Assembly (NCBI GenBank): GCA_009926295.1 | Contig: RFPF01000189.1 | Span: forward strand, 1-6,080 | Length of the DNA: 6,080 nucleotides | Direction: 5' to 3' | DNA from: Planctomycetia bacterium | GTDB lineage: Bacteria > Planctomycetota > Planctomycetia > Pirellulales > UBA1268 | Shown here: positions 5,397 through 6,080 of the stretch, one piece after another | Numbering within the stretch: the first letter of the stretch is position 1 | How the letters are laid out: each line of letters opens with the position of its first letter | Program-made: the position numbers and the translations under genes | Notes under the pieces: generated by a model | What the model was told of the DNA's origin: nothing | The model's input: only the letters and a program-made list of their open reading frames with translations | The model's database searches: none

Positions 5397-5983
5397 GGTT
5401 TCCGCCTCCTCGTTCGGCTGGCCTGCGGCATTGTAGGAAGTTTCGCTGGATCGACGACGAAACGCAGCGGCTTCTCCGCCCATTCGCCGGCATAGCTCAC
5501 GCCGATCCGCGGCGTCCGGCTGACGAAGCGTGGTGAAATCGGCTCGCCCGCGTCGAACCACAGCCCCGTCGCCCTGGCGGCCGCCGCTCCGTCGAACGCC
5601 TTGTCGATCCCGAGCCCCCGCGTCACCCGCCCCGGTCCGACGAACTCGCCGGCCCCGCGAATCAACACGGCCGCCGGCACGCCCTCGGCGCCGGTCACGA
5701 CGTTCAGCATCCAGTGCATCCCGTAGCAGAGGTACACGTACCAGCAGCCAGCCGGGCCGAACATCACCGCATTCCGCTTCGTCATCCCCTTCGACCCATG
5801 GCAGGCGAGGTCGTGCGCGCCGAGGTACGCCTCCGTCTCGAATACGGCGTGCCTCGACACCGAGCCATCGGCATCGCGCACGACGAGGTGCGTCCCAAGC
5901 AGACCGCGGGCGACGCAGTCCGCCGGCCGGTCGAAGAAGTCTGCAGGCAGGGTCTGTGATGAACGTGGCATATCGGGCATCAT
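5393..5983 (-). CDS. aag: DNA-3-methyladenine glycosylase (AAG/MPG family)
   Basis: The 196-residue protein starts base excision repair by cutting the N-glycosidic bond of alkylated purines such as 3-methyladenine, and often hypoxanthine. It matches the AAG/MPG fold from residue 12 on: LPADFFDRPADCVARGLLG, then the hallmark FETEAYLGAHDLACH, KRNAVMFGPAGCWYVYLCYGMHWMLN and VLIRGAG. Compared with human AAG, the catalytic glutamate is Glu51. The pocket residues map to Tyr53, His62 and Tyr84, Asn94 matches the discriminating Asn, and Arg109 is also present, so the enzyme should be active. FVGPGRVTRGLGID (118 onward) is the usual downstream block. Length is normal for bacterial members. The start is uncertain among Met1 (5983), Met2 (5980) and Met5 (5971); none has a clear ribosome site. 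It is the first gene of the minus-strand cluster, with its stop overlapping the msrA start by 4 bp, and is divergent from ychF across 45 bp. Confidence 0.95.
   Translation of the reverse strand: MMPDMPRSSQTLPADFFDRPADCVARGLLGTHLVVRDADGSVSRHAVFETEAYLGAHDLACHGSKGMTKRNAVMFGPAGCWYVYLCYGMHWMLNVVTGAEGVPAAVLIRGAGEFVGPGRVTRGLGIDKAFDGAAAARATGLWFDAGEPISPRFVSRTPRIGVSYAGEWAEKPLRFVVDPAKLPTMPQASRTRRRKP
5405..5410 (-). promoter_or_regulatory. Strong ribosome binding site of msrA
   Basis: On the minus strand AGGAGG stands eight bases before the GTG start of msrA, inside the last codons of the glycosylase gene. It is the strongest Shine-Dalgarno site in the window and decides the msrA start, since the frame stays open far upstream. 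Confidence 0.8.
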
Positions 5984-6028
5984 GTGACGGTTTCACTGTA
6001 CCCGAACCGTGGAGTCACGCAGCGCATC
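5984..6028. promoter_or_regulatory. Divergent glycosylase/ychF intergenic region with nested inverted repeats
   Basis: Only 45 bp separate the two divergent starts, so promoters must overlap each other or the coding ends. ACGGTT (5987-5992) is mirrored by AACCGT (6005-6010) with a 12-base spacer. Outside it GTGAC (5984-5988) is mirrored by GTCAC (6014-6018). A minus-strand TACAGT (6000-5995) is a fair -10 candidate for the glycosylase, and would imply a very short leader. The arrangement suits a shared operator, but repeats of this size can be chance in GC-rich DNA. Confidence 0.3.
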
Positions 6029-6080
6029 ATGGAAGCAGGCATCGTCGGACTGCCGAACGTCGGCAAGAGCACCCTCTTCA
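6029..6080 (+). CDS. ychF: Redox-regulated GTPase/ATPase YchF (3' end outside window)
   Basis: Seventeen codons are visible: MEAGIVGLPNVGKSTLF. This is the N-terminus of YchF, an Obg-related P-loop protein; GLPNVGKST is the Walker A/G1 loop, and 'M-x-x-GIVGLPNVGKSTLF' is typical of this family rather than of Era, Der or Obg, where the G domain does not begin at residue 1. YchF hydrolyses ATP in preference to GTP, associates with ribosomes, and affects oxidative stress responses in several bacteria. GGAG at 6011-6014 is 14 bases before ATG, longer than ideal. It is divergent from the glycosylase, so linkage to the repair genes may be no more than adjacency. Confidence 0.85.
   Translation, partial: MEAGIVGLPNVGKSTLF

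Noticed and set aside
4261..5495. Plus-strand open frames (196 and 260 codons) across the repair cluster
   Set aside because: Both are antisense to DUF3127 and MsrA, whose family motifs are unmistakable.
5396..5996. MsrA as a C-terminal domain of a longer protein read through from upstream
   Set aside because: The frame is open upstream, but that stretch is the shadow of the glycosylase gene. The GTG with AGGAGG and a signal peptide marks the true start.

Overview
The window is GC-rich DNA that looks planctomycetal (Planctomycetota, probably Pirellulales-like). The strongest sign is a secreted DUF1571 protein, a family I know mainly from planctomycetes. A large exported tetratricopeptide-like protein, weak or absent Shine-Dalgarno sites at several starts, and GC-rich third codon positions fit the same picture. 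The placement is an inference from gene content; there is no rRNA gene or other phylogenetic marker here.

Left part (1-3192). The window opens inside the last codons of a biotin-dependent carboxylase, most likely pyruvate carboxylase, with the biotinyl-lysine motif intact. A long same-strand gene for an exported, lipobox-bearing, helical-repeat protein follows at once (180-3108). Its reading frame is broken: codons run in one frame to about 1420 and in another from about 1445, consistent with one extra C in a C-rich stretch. Just downstream (3148-3181) lies a 34-bp exact copy of the carboxylase 3' end, in the same frame and followed by its own stop codon. The helical-repeat gene is therefore bracketed by direct repeats of its neighbour's tail, as if a roughly 3-kb segment had been inserted at the carboxylase stop.

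Middle part (3193-4311). A non-coding stretch holds a perfect 8-bp dyad over a -10-like hexamer. It is followed by a secreted DUF1571 protein (3396-4241) with a twin-arginine-like signal peptide. A short convergent gap with a small hairpin comes next.

Right part (4312-5983, minus strand). Transcription order is an alkyladenine DNA glycosylase, an exported peptide-methionine (S)-S-oxide reductase MsrA whose GTG start overlaps the glycosylase stop, and then a DUF3127 protein ending in an SSB-like acidic tip (DDDVPF). This is a small damage-repair cluster: alkylated bases, oxidised methionines and probably single-stranded DNA handling. The first two genes look translationally coupled; the third is separated by 89 bp and a hairpin.

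Right edge (5984-6080). A 45-bp divergent gap with nested inverted repeats separates the glycosylase from the first 17 codons of the universal GTPase/ATPase YchF.

I see no tRNA, rRNA, CRISPR array, transposase or integrase. The items most worth a second look are the direct repeats around the frameshifted gene, the DUF3127 protein with an SSB-like tail, and the dyad in front of the DUF1571 gene.
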